A stretch of DNA of 64,000 nucleotides from Pseudomonas sp. AL03 (GTDB taxonomy: Bacteria > Pseudomonadota > Gammaproteobacteria > Pseudomonadales > Pseudomonadaceae): NCBI RefSeq assembly GCF_029960815.1, contig NZ_JASBRE010000022.1, positions 1 to 64,000 of the forward strand, written 5' to 3'. Under the pieces are notes generated by a model. It had not been told where the DNA came from and made no database searches. It saw only the letters and a list, made by a program, of their open reading frames with translations. The position numbers were made by a program, and so were the translations under genes. This document shows positions 26,823 to 34,517 of this stretch, one piece after another (positions within the stretch are counted from its first letter, which is position 1; each line of letters starts with the position of its first letter).

Positions 26823-27653
26823 TTACTGATGCACGGCGAGCTGATAGGCCGTGTATTTGCGAATATTGATCACGCCGGTGTCGAAGATCAGGTACTGGCC
26901 CTTGATCCCCAGCAGCGTGCCTTCGGCAATCGGGTTCTTGTCCAGGTTGAAGCTGACTATCTTCGCCGGGTATTGCTCGATCGGATAGCGGATCTCGAGC
27001 GTTTCTACATCGGCAATAGTCTGGATTGCCTGTAGGCCAAATCGTTCCTGCAAACCTTGTAAACCCTCGGCGCAGCTGTCGAACAGTTGATCGCGAACCT
27101 CGGCCAGATTCACCGACACTGCATCGCCCTTGAGTAAAGCACGCCAGTTGGTCTTGTCCGCCACCTGGCTGCGGAACAGGTCTTCGACGAAGCCCGATTG
27201 CTGGCGGGTCGAAACGCGCATGATCGGTAACGCCTGACGGGCGCCCTGATCGATCCAGCGGGTTGGTAGCTGGGTGGCGCGGGTAATCCCGACCTTCACC
27301 CCCGACGAGTTGGACAGATACACGATGTGATCGGTCATGCAGAACTTCTCGCCCCACTCCGGCTCTCGGCAGGTGCCAGCCTCATAGTGGCAGCGCTCCG
27401 GGCTCATGATGCAGAGGTCGCACTGGGCCAGTTTGGTCATGCACGGGTAGCAATAACCCTGGCTGAAACTGGTTTTGGTCTTGCGTCCACAATGCGAGCA
27501 GTGAATCGCCCCCAGGTATTCCAGACGCACCGTGGTGCCGATCAATGGATTGACCGGGACCTCGACGTCATCCAGACGAAACGCGTACTGCACGTTCGGC
27601 CCGTCAAGGCGCGCCGACATTTTGCTGATTGCACCGCGGCCAATCTCGATCAA
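26823..27653 (-). CDS. DUF2797 cysteine-rich protein
   Basis: A protein of about 276 residues if started at the TTG at 27653, which overlaps the stop of the preceding gene (TTGA) and yields IEIGRGAISKMSARL. An ATG at 27620 is the alternative; neither has a strong ribosome-binding site. The N-terminal third carries a dense cysteine cluster (CSHCGRK, CYPCM, CDLC, CHYEAGTC, FCM) that looks like one or two zinc-binding modules. A GIY-like segment VYLSNSSGVKVGITRATQ follows, reminiscent of GIY-YIG nuclease-fold proteins; the resemblance is weak. Function unknown. It lies between pepN and the YeaC-like gene in a conserved Pseudomonas order. Confidence 0.75.
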   Translation of the reverse strand: MIEIGRGAISKMSARLDGPNVQYAFRLDDVEVPVNPLIGTTVRLEYLGAIHCSHCGRKTKTSFSQGYCYPCMTKLAQCDLCIMSPERCHYEAGTCREPEWGEKFCMTDHIVYLSNSSGVKVGITRATQLPTRWIDQGARQALPIMRVSTRQQSGFVEDLFRSQVADKTNWRALLKGDAVSVNLAEVRDQLFDSCAEGLQGLQERFGLQAIQTIADVETLEIRYPIEQYPAKIVSFNLDKNPIAEGTLLGIKGQYLIFDTGVINIRKYTAYQLAVHQ

Positions 27654-27910
27654 TGGACGGCATCCGACTTGAACAGGATGTTCGGCACGGTGATCGACTT
27701 GGAGCCGCACTCCTGCACGCCCATGTAACCGGTGCGCTGGTCTTCGGGCAGGTTCTGGATTTCCCAGGCGATCATCGCTTGCAGCGACAGCTCGCGTTGT
27801 TCGGCGGTGAGTTTGCCACCGTCGGACCATTTACCGATTTCCACCGCCAGTTTCAGGCGCTGGTAGATATCGGGGGTGATGTTTTGGATCATTTCGTTAA
27901 AAGAGGACAT
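27650..27910 (-). CDS. YeaC family (DUF1315) protein
   Basis: An 86-residue soluble protein, MSSFNEMIQNITPDIYQRLK, with the DUF1315 core LAVEIGKWSDGGKLTAEQRE and AMIAWE. GGAG lies 6 bases before the ATG. Function is unknown. Its stop overlaps the proposed start of the DUF2797 gene, so the two are co-translated. Confidence 0.85.
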   Translation of the reverse strand: MSSFNEMIQNITPDIYQRLKLAVEIGKWSDGGKLTAEQRELSLQAMIAWEIQNLPEDQRTGYMGVQECGSKSITVPNILFKSDAVH

Positions 27911-27944
27911 TAAGGGCTCCGCGCTCTTTATTCACATAACTAAT

Positions 27945-28814
27945 TTAGGCGGCCAGTTTACGGCGGTTGTACAAACCACCCAACAAACCGGTCAAGCATC
28001 CGACGAGCAACCCGCCGACGTGGGCCGCATTGGCAATTTCACCGAAGCCGATCATCGAGACCAGCCCGGACAGGCACAGCAGCAGCCACACCAGCATCAT
28101 CACCAGCACACCGCGCGGCAGGCGATAAGCCTGGTTCGGCGACAAGAGCTGGAAAATCCAGCAATGCCCGAGCAAGCCATACAGCACGCCGGACAACCCG
28201 CCGAACAAGGTCGGACCGCTGAAATAATACTGGGCGTAGTTGGAAACCAGACTGAAGAGCAAGGTCAGGCCGATCAGGTTGATGCTGCCCTGACGCGACT
28301 CGATGCGTCGTCCCAGTTCCCAGTACCACATGCCGTTCATGGCCAGGTGCAGGATGCCGAAGTGAATCAGCATCGGCGTCACCAGACGCCACCACTGCCC
28401 CGACGCCAGGCTGTCGGCCAATGGCACAAAGTGGATGTATTCGCCGACAATGCGAAAATCGAGGAAGGTCAGCCAGCGCATCGTGTCGAGGTTTTCGCCC
28501 AGCAGCGTCACCGCGCCGACGAGCAGGCTCAGCAGCAACACCAACGCTGTCGCCTTGGCCTGGCGCAGTTGCTCGACGAAACTTGGGCGCTTGATGGTTT
28601 TCGCCACCGGAATGTCCAGCTGTTGATCGGGATCACCGGCCGGGAAGCGTTCGTACAACGAGCGCACGTCTTCGCTTATGTTGGCCGGCACCCACAGCAC
28701 CTGCTCACCCGCCTCTTCGCTGACCCGATGCGGCACCTGCATGCGCTGCAACAGTTTGACGAACCCGCTCAAGTCCGCCGCCAGCGGCAGACGTAAAACG
28801 GCAACAGCACTCAT
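27945..28814 (-). CDS. Rhomboid-family intramembrane serine protease
   Basis: A 289-residue protein. About 95 N-terminal residues form a soluble GlpG-like domain, followed by six or seven membrane helices. The catalytic serine is Ser208 in GLSGVLYG and the histidine is His265 in NAAHVGG, the normal rhomboid dyad; the HFGILHLAMNGMW segment is the conserved loop/helix 2 HxxxN region. It cleaves membrane proteins within the bilayer. The ATG at 28814 overlaps the stop of the phosphatase gene (ATGA), so earlier starts are not needed. Confidence 0.9.
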   Translation of the reverse strand: MSAVAVLRLPLAADLSGFVKLLQRMQVPHRVSEEAGEQVLWVPANISEDVRSLYERFPAGDPDQQLDIPVAKTIKRPSFVEQLRQAKATALVLLLSLLVGAVTLLGENLDTMRWLTFLDFRIVGEYIHFVPLADSLASGQWWRLVTPMLIHFGILHLAMNGMWYWELGRRIESRQGSINLIGLTLLFSLVSNYAQYYFSGPTLFGGLSGVLYGLLGHCWIFQLLSPNQAYRLPRGVLVMMLVWLLLCLSGLVSMIGFGEIANAAHVGGLLVGCLTGLLGGLYNRRKLAA

Positions 28815-29782
28815 CGCAGCACCTCCGGCCGCTCGACATCGACCCAGACAAACTTGTGCGGGTCGAGCCGGGTTTCCTGGTCCAGACGGTAAGCGACCAG
28901 TTTGCCGTAGAGCACGGCGCTGTAATCCAGACACGCCAGGTTCGGCCGGATCGGCACCGGTTTGCCACTGCGCCAGTAATGGCCAACGAACAACAGTGGC
29001 TCATCGACGCCATAGCGCAGCAAGGTGTTTTTTTCGGTAGACGACAGCGGCGTCTGGGCCACAGGTTCGGGCAAGGCGTCGGGCTGGAACACAATGTCTC
29101 CGTAGGTTTGCGGGTCGTCTTCCCAGAATTTGGTGCGGAAAAACGAACGCGTCAGGCCATCGCCGCTGGTCATGGTCAGACCATCAGGCAAGCGCATGTC
29201 GGTACCGCGCAGCAAGCGGTCGAATACGGTGCAGGCGAAACTGCCCGGCACCGCGGAGGCCTGGAGGAAGTGCTCGTCGACGCAACCGTTGGGGAACAGT
29301 GCTCGCAGCGGTTCGATCAGTCCCGAGTCCCAGCAGGCATGCACCACCCGGAAACGCCCGGCATCGACGAACAATGGCATCTCATAGAACCATTGCAGGA
29401 AGTCATGCCAGTCAGCCGGATGGTCTTCGAACTGGGTCAGTGTTTCGTTCAGCAAGCGGGCATGGCGCGGGGTGTGCTCACGTACGAACTGCTTGGCGCT
29501 ACCCGGAAGCGCCGGCGTGCTCCAGCCGAGGGCGTTGAATTCATGGTTACCCATGATGCACAGCGCCTGGCCGGCTTCGACCATGTCGTGAACAATGTGC
29601 AGCGCTTCGCGAATCCGCGGACCGCGGTCGATGATGTCGCCGACGAACACCGCCATACGCGACGGGTGCCGCCAGACGCCACCGTGTTTTTTATAACCGA
29701 GCCGGTCGAGCAAATGCTCAAGGGTCAGAGCGCAACCGTGCACGTCACCGATCAGGTCGTAGCTACGCGCGGGATCGAGCAT
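28811..29782 (-). CDS. Calcineurin-like metallophosphoesterase
   Basis: A 323-residue protein with the PPP-type metal-binding motifs GDVHG, GDIIDRGP and GNHEFNA near the N-terminus, then VVHACW and a late GHYW. These resemble diadenosine-tetraphosphatase/PrpE-like phosphatases, although the substrate is unknown. The start ATG at 29782 overlaps the nadK stop (TGATG), with GGAGG just upstream. Its position between nadK and the rhomboid gene is conserved in Pseudomonas. Confidence 0.85.
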   Translation of the reverse strand: MLDPARSYDLIGDVHGCALTLEHLLDRLGYKKHGGVWRHPSRMAVFVGDIIDRGPRIREALHIVHDMVEAGQALCIMGNHEFNALGWSTPALPGSAKQFVREHTPRHARLLNETLTQFEDHPADWHDFLQWFYEMPLFVDAGRFRVVHACWDSGLIEPLRALFPNGCVDEHFLQASAVPGSFACTVFDRLLRGTDMRLPDGLTMTSGDGLTRSFFRTKFWEDDPQTYGDIVFQPDALPEPVAQTPLSSTEKNTLLRYGVDEPLLFVGHYWRSGKPVPIRPNLACLDYSAVLYGKLVAYRLDQETRLDPHKFVWVDVERPEVLR

Positions 29783-30672
29783 CAATCGCCTCCACCACCC
29801 AACCGACTGCCCCAGCCGAGCTTGGTCCGGCAGACTTCATAATAGTTGTGGTCGAGGGGGTGAATCAGCCGCAGCTTCTGGGCTTTCTTGCTGATAGTGA
29901 TGGTGTCACCCGGCGCGCAGGTGAAGTGGTTCTGCCCGTCACAGGAGACTTGCGGGTAGATCTGCATATCTTTGGACACGACGATTTTCAGCTCACTGTT
30001 GCCATCGACCACGATCGGCCTACCCGACAAGGTATGGGGGTACATCGGCACAATCACAATAGCGTCGAGCTTGGGATGCATGATCGGCCCGCCCGCCGAC
30101 AGCGCGTAGGCCGTCGAACCGGTGGGCGTGGCGACGATCAGGCCGTCGGCCTTCTGGCTGCAGACGAACTGGCCGTCGATGTACAACTCGAACTCGATCA
30201 TCCGCGTCGATTTGCCGGGGTGCAGCACCACATCGTTAAGCGCATCGCCCTGACCGATAGCCTCGGCGTGGCGGCGGACTTCGGCTTGCAGCAGAAAGCG
30301 GTTCTCGACCAAATAATGGCCGTCGAGCACTTCGGCGACTTTGACTTCCAGTTCATCGGGGCGAATATCGGTCAGGAAGCCCAGGCTGCCACGGTTGATC
30401 CCGAGCACCGGAATATTGTGGCGGGCCAGCGCGCGGGCGGCGCCCAACAGGCTGCCGTCACCACCGACCACAATCACCATGTCACACACTTCGCCGAGCA
30501 TCTTGCGCGACGAGGTTTGCAAGCCATGACCCGGCAGCACTTCGGCGATGGTGTCTTCGAGGATCACGTGCAGGTGACGATCGAGCAGAAACCGTTTCAG
30601 TCGGCGGACAGTATCCAGCACCTGAGAACTGCCCAGGCGACCGATGATGCCGATATTGCGAAATTGCTCCAT
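29782..30672 (-). CDS. nadK: NAD kinase
   Basis: NadK phosphorylates NAD to NADP with ATP or polyphosphate in the cytoplasm. The 296-residue protein shows the GGDGSLL catalytic motif, GINRGSLGFLTDI, ALNDVVLH and the glycine-rich DGLIVATPTGSTAYALSAGG region (read in two pieces). It is the first gene of a leftward chain nadK–phosphatase–rhomboid with overlapping stops and starts, and is divergent from the DUF1853 gene 107 bp away. Confidence 0.95.
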   Translation of the reverse strand: MEQFRNIGIIGRLGSSQVLDTVRRLKRFLLDRHLHVILEDTIAEVLPGHGLQTSSRKMLGEVCDMVIVVGGDGSLLGAARALARHNIPVLGINRGSLGFLTDIRPDELEVKVAEVLDGHYLVENRFLLQAEVRRHAEAIGQGDALNDVVLHPGKSTRMIEFELYIDGQFVCSQKADGLIVATPTGSTAYALSAGGPIMHPKLDAIVIVPMYPHTLSGRPIVVDGNSELKIVVSKDMQIYPQVSCDGQNHFTCAPGDTITISKKAQKLRLIHPLDHNYYEVCRTKLGWGSRLGGGGD

Positions 30673-30779
30673 GGGGTTCCTGCGCGGCGGCGAAAAACAC
30701 GATTATGGGCGAAAGCGCAGGATAGACAAAATCCTTTCAGCCACAAGGATGTACTCATGTTTAGGGCTATGCTCGCAAG

Positions 30780-31730
30780 ATGATCCTATTTCCAGATTTG
30801 CTGCAGTTACCCCACCAGTTGCGCCACCCCGAAGTGCGCGACCTGGCGTGGGTCATCCTCGCGCCGCCGATGCTCGGCGAAACCCCGTGGCCGCAACGTC
30901 ATCCGCTGGCTGGAAGCGACTGGGTGCAGGCACCGGAGCGACTGGAACTCTGGCTGCGGCAACTCGATCGCGACAGTTATGACTTGCTGCACTGGCTAGC
31001 GCAGGCCAGAACCCGGCGATTGGGCGTGTACTACGAACGCCTCTGGCAATACGCCGTGCGGCACGCGCCGGGTATCGATCTGATTGCCGCCAACATGCCG
31101 ATCCGCCGCGAAGGCCACACGTTGGGCGAGCTGGACATGCTGCTGCGCGATCGCGACGGCGTGCATCATCTGGAACTGGCGATCAAACTTTACCTTGGCC
31201 CGCAAAATGGCGACGGACACGACACGGCGCAGTGGCTCGGCCCCGGCTGCCACGATCGACTGGACCGCAAACTGGCACATCTGACTCAGCATCAATTGCC
31301 GATTTCGGCGCGCCCGGAGAGCCTCGAAGTATTGGCGGCGCTGGATATCCAGCAGTTCAGTGCGCATTTGTGGCTGGGGGGCTATTTGCTGTATCCGTGG
31401 CCGGGACCGTCCGAGCCACCGAACGGCGCACATCCACAACATTTGCGCGGTAGCTGGCTGCATCAGAAGGACTGGGCAGACTTTGTCGTGCAGCGTCCAT
31501 TCGGTCGCTGGCAACCCCTGCCCCGCCATGCCTGGCTGGCACCGGCGCACTATCCGGTGGAGCAGACCTGGAACACTGAGCAACTGAATGCCTGGCTCAG
31601 CGATCTGGAGCCACTGGCCCCTGCGCAGTTGCTGGTGCGACTCACAGAAAACGCCACGGGCGATTGGGAAGAAGCCGAGCGGCTGTTTCTGGTGGCGGAT
31701 CTTTGGCCTAACGTTCCTGGCAGTGGCTGA
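30780..31730 (+). CDS. DUF1853 family protein, nuclease-like fold
   Basis: A 316-residue soluble protein beginning MILFPDLLQLPHQLRHPEVRD. The segment GELDMLLRDRDGVHHLELA, followed by IKLYLG, gives an E..D...(E-x-x-K) arrangement like that of PD-(D/E)XK nuclease-fold proteins, where DUF1853 has been placed as far as I recall. No activity is established. It is divergent from nadK. No ribosome-binding site is obvious before the ATG. Confidence 0.8.
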   Translation: MILFPDLLQLPHQLRHPEVRDLAWVILAPPMLGETPWPQRHPLAGSDWVQAPERLELWLRQLDRDSYDLLHWLAQARTRRLGVYYERLWQYAVRHAPGIDLIAANMPIRREGHTLGELDMLLRDRDGVHHLELAIKLYLGPQNGDGHDTAQWLGPGCHDRLDRKLAHLTQHQLPISARPESLEVLAALDIQQFSAHLWLGGYLLYPWPGPSEPPNGAHPQHLRGSWLHQKDWADFVVQRPFGRWQPLPRHAWLAPAHYPVEQTWNTEQLNAWLSDLEPLAPAQLLVRLTENATGDWEEAERLFLVADLWPNVPGSG

Positions 31731-31750
31731 GTTTTTGTAGCGTCTGGGCT

Positions 31751-31836
31751 GGCCGCTTCGCGAGCAAGCCCGCTCTCACACTGGATCTCCTTTTGGCGAA
31801 GATCCCTGTGGGAGCGAGCTTGCTCGCGATAGGGCC
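31751..31836. repeat. REPIN: paired inverted REP sequences
   Basis: Two 30-bp arms, 31751–31780 and 31807–31836, are near-perfect inverted copies carrying the P. fluorescens REP core GAGCGAGCTTGCTCGCGA, separated by 26 bp. They occupy most of the 214-bp gap between the convergent DUF1853 and FMN reductase genes. Confidence 0.85.
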
Positions 31837-31944
31837 GAAGCGGTTCAAGAAGATAACCGCAAAGCCAAAGCCGCCAACGTCACCCACAATACCTGCTGGA
31901 GATCGAGTCGATGATCTGTGGCCGGCTTCGTGGCTAAATGAGCG

Positions 31945-32505
31945 TCATTGCTTCTTGTGTTGCTCGACCCACTTGCCGTAAGCATTGATGAAGTTCTGCA
32001 AGAACGGTTTGACCGACTCGGACAGCTTGCCCGCTTCGTCGAATGCCGAGCCGGCACCGTTCAAGTAAGCTTCCGGTTGCTGCATGCACGGCACATCCAG
32101 AAACACCATGGACTGGCGCAGGTGATGGTTGGCACCAAAACCGCCGACAGCGCCCGGTGAAGCACTGATTACCGCCCCAGGCTTACCGCTCCAGGCACTC
32201 TTGCCATAAGGGCGCGATCCAACGTCGATCGCATTCTTCAGTGGTGCAGGTACCGAACGATTGTATTCGGGGGTCACGAACAGCACTGCGTCGGATGAAC
32301 TCACGTGTTGTCGGAAAGTGCTGTAGGCTGCCGGCGGTGAAGCGCCATCGATGTCTTCGTTGTAGAGCGGCAGATCGCCGATTTCGACGATAGTAAGCTT
32401 GAGATTGGCAGGCGCCAGGTCGGCCAGGGCCAGCGCCACCTTGCGATTGATCGATTCCTTTCTCAAGCTGCCGACCAGTACGGCGATCGTATAGACGTTG
32501 CTCAT
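31945..32505 (-). CDS. NADPH-dependent FMN reductase (ChrR/azoreductase-like)
   Basis: A 186-residue flavodoxin-fold protein. The phosphate-binding GSLRKESINRKVA and the TPEYNRSVPAPLKNAIDVGS motif are the hallmarks of the NADPH-dependent FMN reductase family, which includes quinone and chromate reductases that guard against redox stress. It is a single-gene unit; the ribosome-binding site is weak. The substrate is not decided by sequence. Confidence 0.88.
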   Translation of the reverse strand: MSNVYTIAVLVGSLRKESINRKVALALADLAPANLKLTIVEIGDLPLYNEDIDGASPPAAYSTFRQHVSSSDAVLFVTPEYNRSVPAPLKNAIDVGSRPYGKSAWSGKPGAVISASPGAVGGFGANHHLRQSMVFLDVPCMQQPEAYLNGAGSAFDEAGKLSESVKPFLQNFINAYGKWVEQHKKQ

Positions 32506-32680
32506 GGAAGATTCTCGACTGTCCGATGGAAAGAGCTTGTAGTTATAGATGACGATTCAACCAGTGGGCGACCGAAAACGCCGCCCCTGACTATTTTTTT
32601 CCTGTAGGAAAACTTACCTCGCCCAACCACGGTCTACAGAGCCGCATATTGAGTGATTTATCTCCAGAGGTTCTAAGCAG

Positions 32681-32941
32681 ATGGCAGCAGTACTCGTCGG
32701 TCAGTTCCATGCAAGAGACGCAGAAGGCCGTGTCTATTCCGTACATGAGTTCCAGGAATCCACCCCGTCGGCAGACGGCCTCACTGGCTCGGTGCCTGTC
32801 ACCACTTATAAGCTGGCCATTGGCGATCGCGTCAAAAAGCTCGATGACAACCAGTTTCTGCTGGTGCAATCGGACGTCACCATCGTTCGCGAACCCGATA
32901 CCCATGTCGGAAGTTTGCCGGAAACCACCGTCGTCTCATAA
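32681..32941 (+). CDS. Conserved small protein of unknown function
   Basis: An 86-residue soluble protein (MAAVLVGQFHARDAEGRVYS...). It looks beta-rich, with YKLAIGDRVKKLDDNQFLLV forming a plausible small barrel; there is no signal peptide or cysteine. AGAGG lies 11 bases upstream of the ATG. It sits between the FMN reductase (divergent) and a LysR regulator (88 bp downstream, same strand). I do not recognise a named family. Confidence 0.65.
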   Translation: MAAVLVGQFHARDAEGRVYSVHEFQESTPSADGLTGSVPVTTYKLAIGDRVKKLDDNQFLLVQSDVTIVREPDTHVGSLPETTVVS

Positions 32942-33029
32942 CCCCGTGTTATGAGCAGAAGTCATATGCGCGCACTTGAGTTAGGATTCAGCCACTGACT
33001 CCCTCACCTGCTGAACATGGACTTCAAGC

Positions 33030-33923
33030 ATGCGTTTACGTCATATCGAAGTGATCCAGGCGCTCCTGCAAACCGGTCACCTGGGCACCGCGGCCGAATG
33101 GCTACAGCTGCCTGTGGCCGAAGTCGAAGGCATTCTTCGCGACGCCGAGGATCAGTTGGGTTTCATGCTGTTTTCCAGCGTGCGTGGACGCCTGCAGGCC
33201 ACGCGCGAGGCGCGGGAGTTGCAAGTTCAGATCGCCCACGTCTATGAAGCGCTCGAGCCGGTCCAGCGCCTGGCCAACAGTCTCAAGCAATATCAGGCTC
33301 CGCCCTTGCGGATCATTTGCACGCCGCCCTTGGCACAGCAGTTATTGCCCCAGAGCATTGCCGCCCTGCGCCGACGTCTCCCTGATGCGCCTTGCACCCT
33401 CCTTAGCCAACCCACCCGCGAGATCGTCAGAAGCCTGCTGCTGCGCGAAAGCGATCTGGGCCTGAGCCTGCATGATCCCGATCACGCCGACATTCATTGT
33501 CAGGTGATTGCCCAAGGCAAACTTCAGCTGCTGGCACCTCACGGTTGGTTGCAACCCAAACAAAAGTACATCTCGCTGCAGGACTTGGCGGGCCAATCGA
33601 TGGTTGGCCTGGAGGGCCATGATCCGCTGAGTCCGGCGCTGGAGAACAAACTGCATGCCCTGCGCCCTGCCCCGGTCATTCAGACCCGCGTACAGACTCA
33701 CCAGATGATGCGCAGCATGGTCGAGGCCGGTGAAGGCCTGGCCATCGTCGACCCTTTCACCGCCCTCGGGGCCAAATCGGCCGGGCTGGATGTCTGCCCG
33801 CTGGCGCCTGCCGTGCCGATCAGCCTGTATGCCTTGACCCTCAAGAGCGGCAAGCCATCACCGACGGTTCAGGCCTTACTCGGCATCATCACGGAACAAG
33901 CCGTGGCGATGCTGGCGAGCTAG
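33030..33923 (+). CDS. LysR-family transcriptional regulator
   Basis: A 297-residue protein with an N-terminal winged helix (MRLRHIEVIQALLQTGHLGT, then AAEWLQLPVAEVEGILRDAE) and a substrate-binding domain from about residue 90 (PPLRIICTPPLAQQLLPQSI). The HTH is somewhat divergent from the LysR consensus. The target is unclear because no obvious operon is divergent from it. Its last 35 bp overlap the 3' end of the convergent GNAT gene. Confidence 0.85.
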   Translation: MRLRHIEVIQALLQTGHLGTAAEWLQLPVAEVEGILRDAEDQLGFMLFSSVRGRLQATREARELQVQIAHVYEALEPVQRLANSLKQYQAPPLRIICTPPLAQQLLPQSIAALRRRLPDAPCTLLSQPTREIVRSLLLRESDLGLSLHDPDHADIHCQVIAQGKLQLLAPHGWLQPKQKYISLQDLAGQSMVGLEGHDPLSPALENKLHALRPAPVIQTRVQTHQMMRSMVEAGEGLAIVDPFTALGAKSAGLDVCPLAPAVPISLYALTLKSGKPSPTVQALLGIITEQAVAMLAS

Positions 33924-34503
33924 GCAAGGTTTCCAGAGGGTTATCGAACAATCGATACCAGAACAGCGCCACTTCGGCGGTGTTCGGATCGATCCCGCGA
34001 TAACGCAGATGATCGATCCCGCCGATCATATAACCGCAGCGCTCATAAAGCCGACAGGCATCCAAATTGTTGTTCTGGGTTTCGAGCATGATGCCCGGCA
34101 GCTTTTTTTTGCGGCTCCAGAACTGCGCCACATCCAGCAACGCCTTGGCCACACCATGGCGCCGCGCCGGCGCATGCACCGCCAACTCGTCGATATGGGC
34201 AAAGCCGTTCCAGTTGGTGCTGACCACCAGGTGACCCACCGGTTCATCATCGAGATAAGCCATGAAAATCGCGCTGTCAGCAGCATCGCGGAAACTGCTG
34301 AACTCTTCAGGATCGATGCCGTAGCACTTGCGATAGGGCGTGATCGGTGTCACGACCCACTGCTCAACCGGCTTGCCAATTTCGGCTGCGCCGTAGGCCA
34401 CGACTTCAAAACTGAAATCACTGCCCCAGATGTAAGCGGCGAAGCCGTCGTCGGCAACGCGCACCGACAGCCCTGGATATTTCGGATTCATGAGTGGTTG
34501 CAT
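33889..34503 (-). CDS. GNAT family N-acetyltransferase
   Basis: A protein of about 204 residues from the ATG at 34503; starts at 34521 (ATGA overlap with the decarboxylase gene) and 34491 are also possible. The GNAT core is clear: HIDELAVHAPARRHGVAKAL is the acetyl-CoA-binding motif A, and LETQNNNLDACRLYERCGY is motif B. The acceptor substrate is unknown. It directly follows the decarboxylase gene and is convergent with the LysR gene. Confidence 0.8.
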   Translation of the reverse strand: MQPLMNPKYPGLSVRVADDGFAAYIWGSDFSFEVVAYGAAEIGKPVEQWVVTPITPYRKCYGIDPEEFSSFRDAADSAIFMAYLDDEPVGHLVVSTNWNGFAHIDELAVHAPARRHGVAKALLDVAQFWSRKKKLPGIMLETQNNNLDACRLYERCGYMIGGIDHLRYRGIDPNTAEVALFWYRLFDNPLETLPSSPASPRLVP

Positions 34504-34517
34504 ACTGGGAAAGGTCC

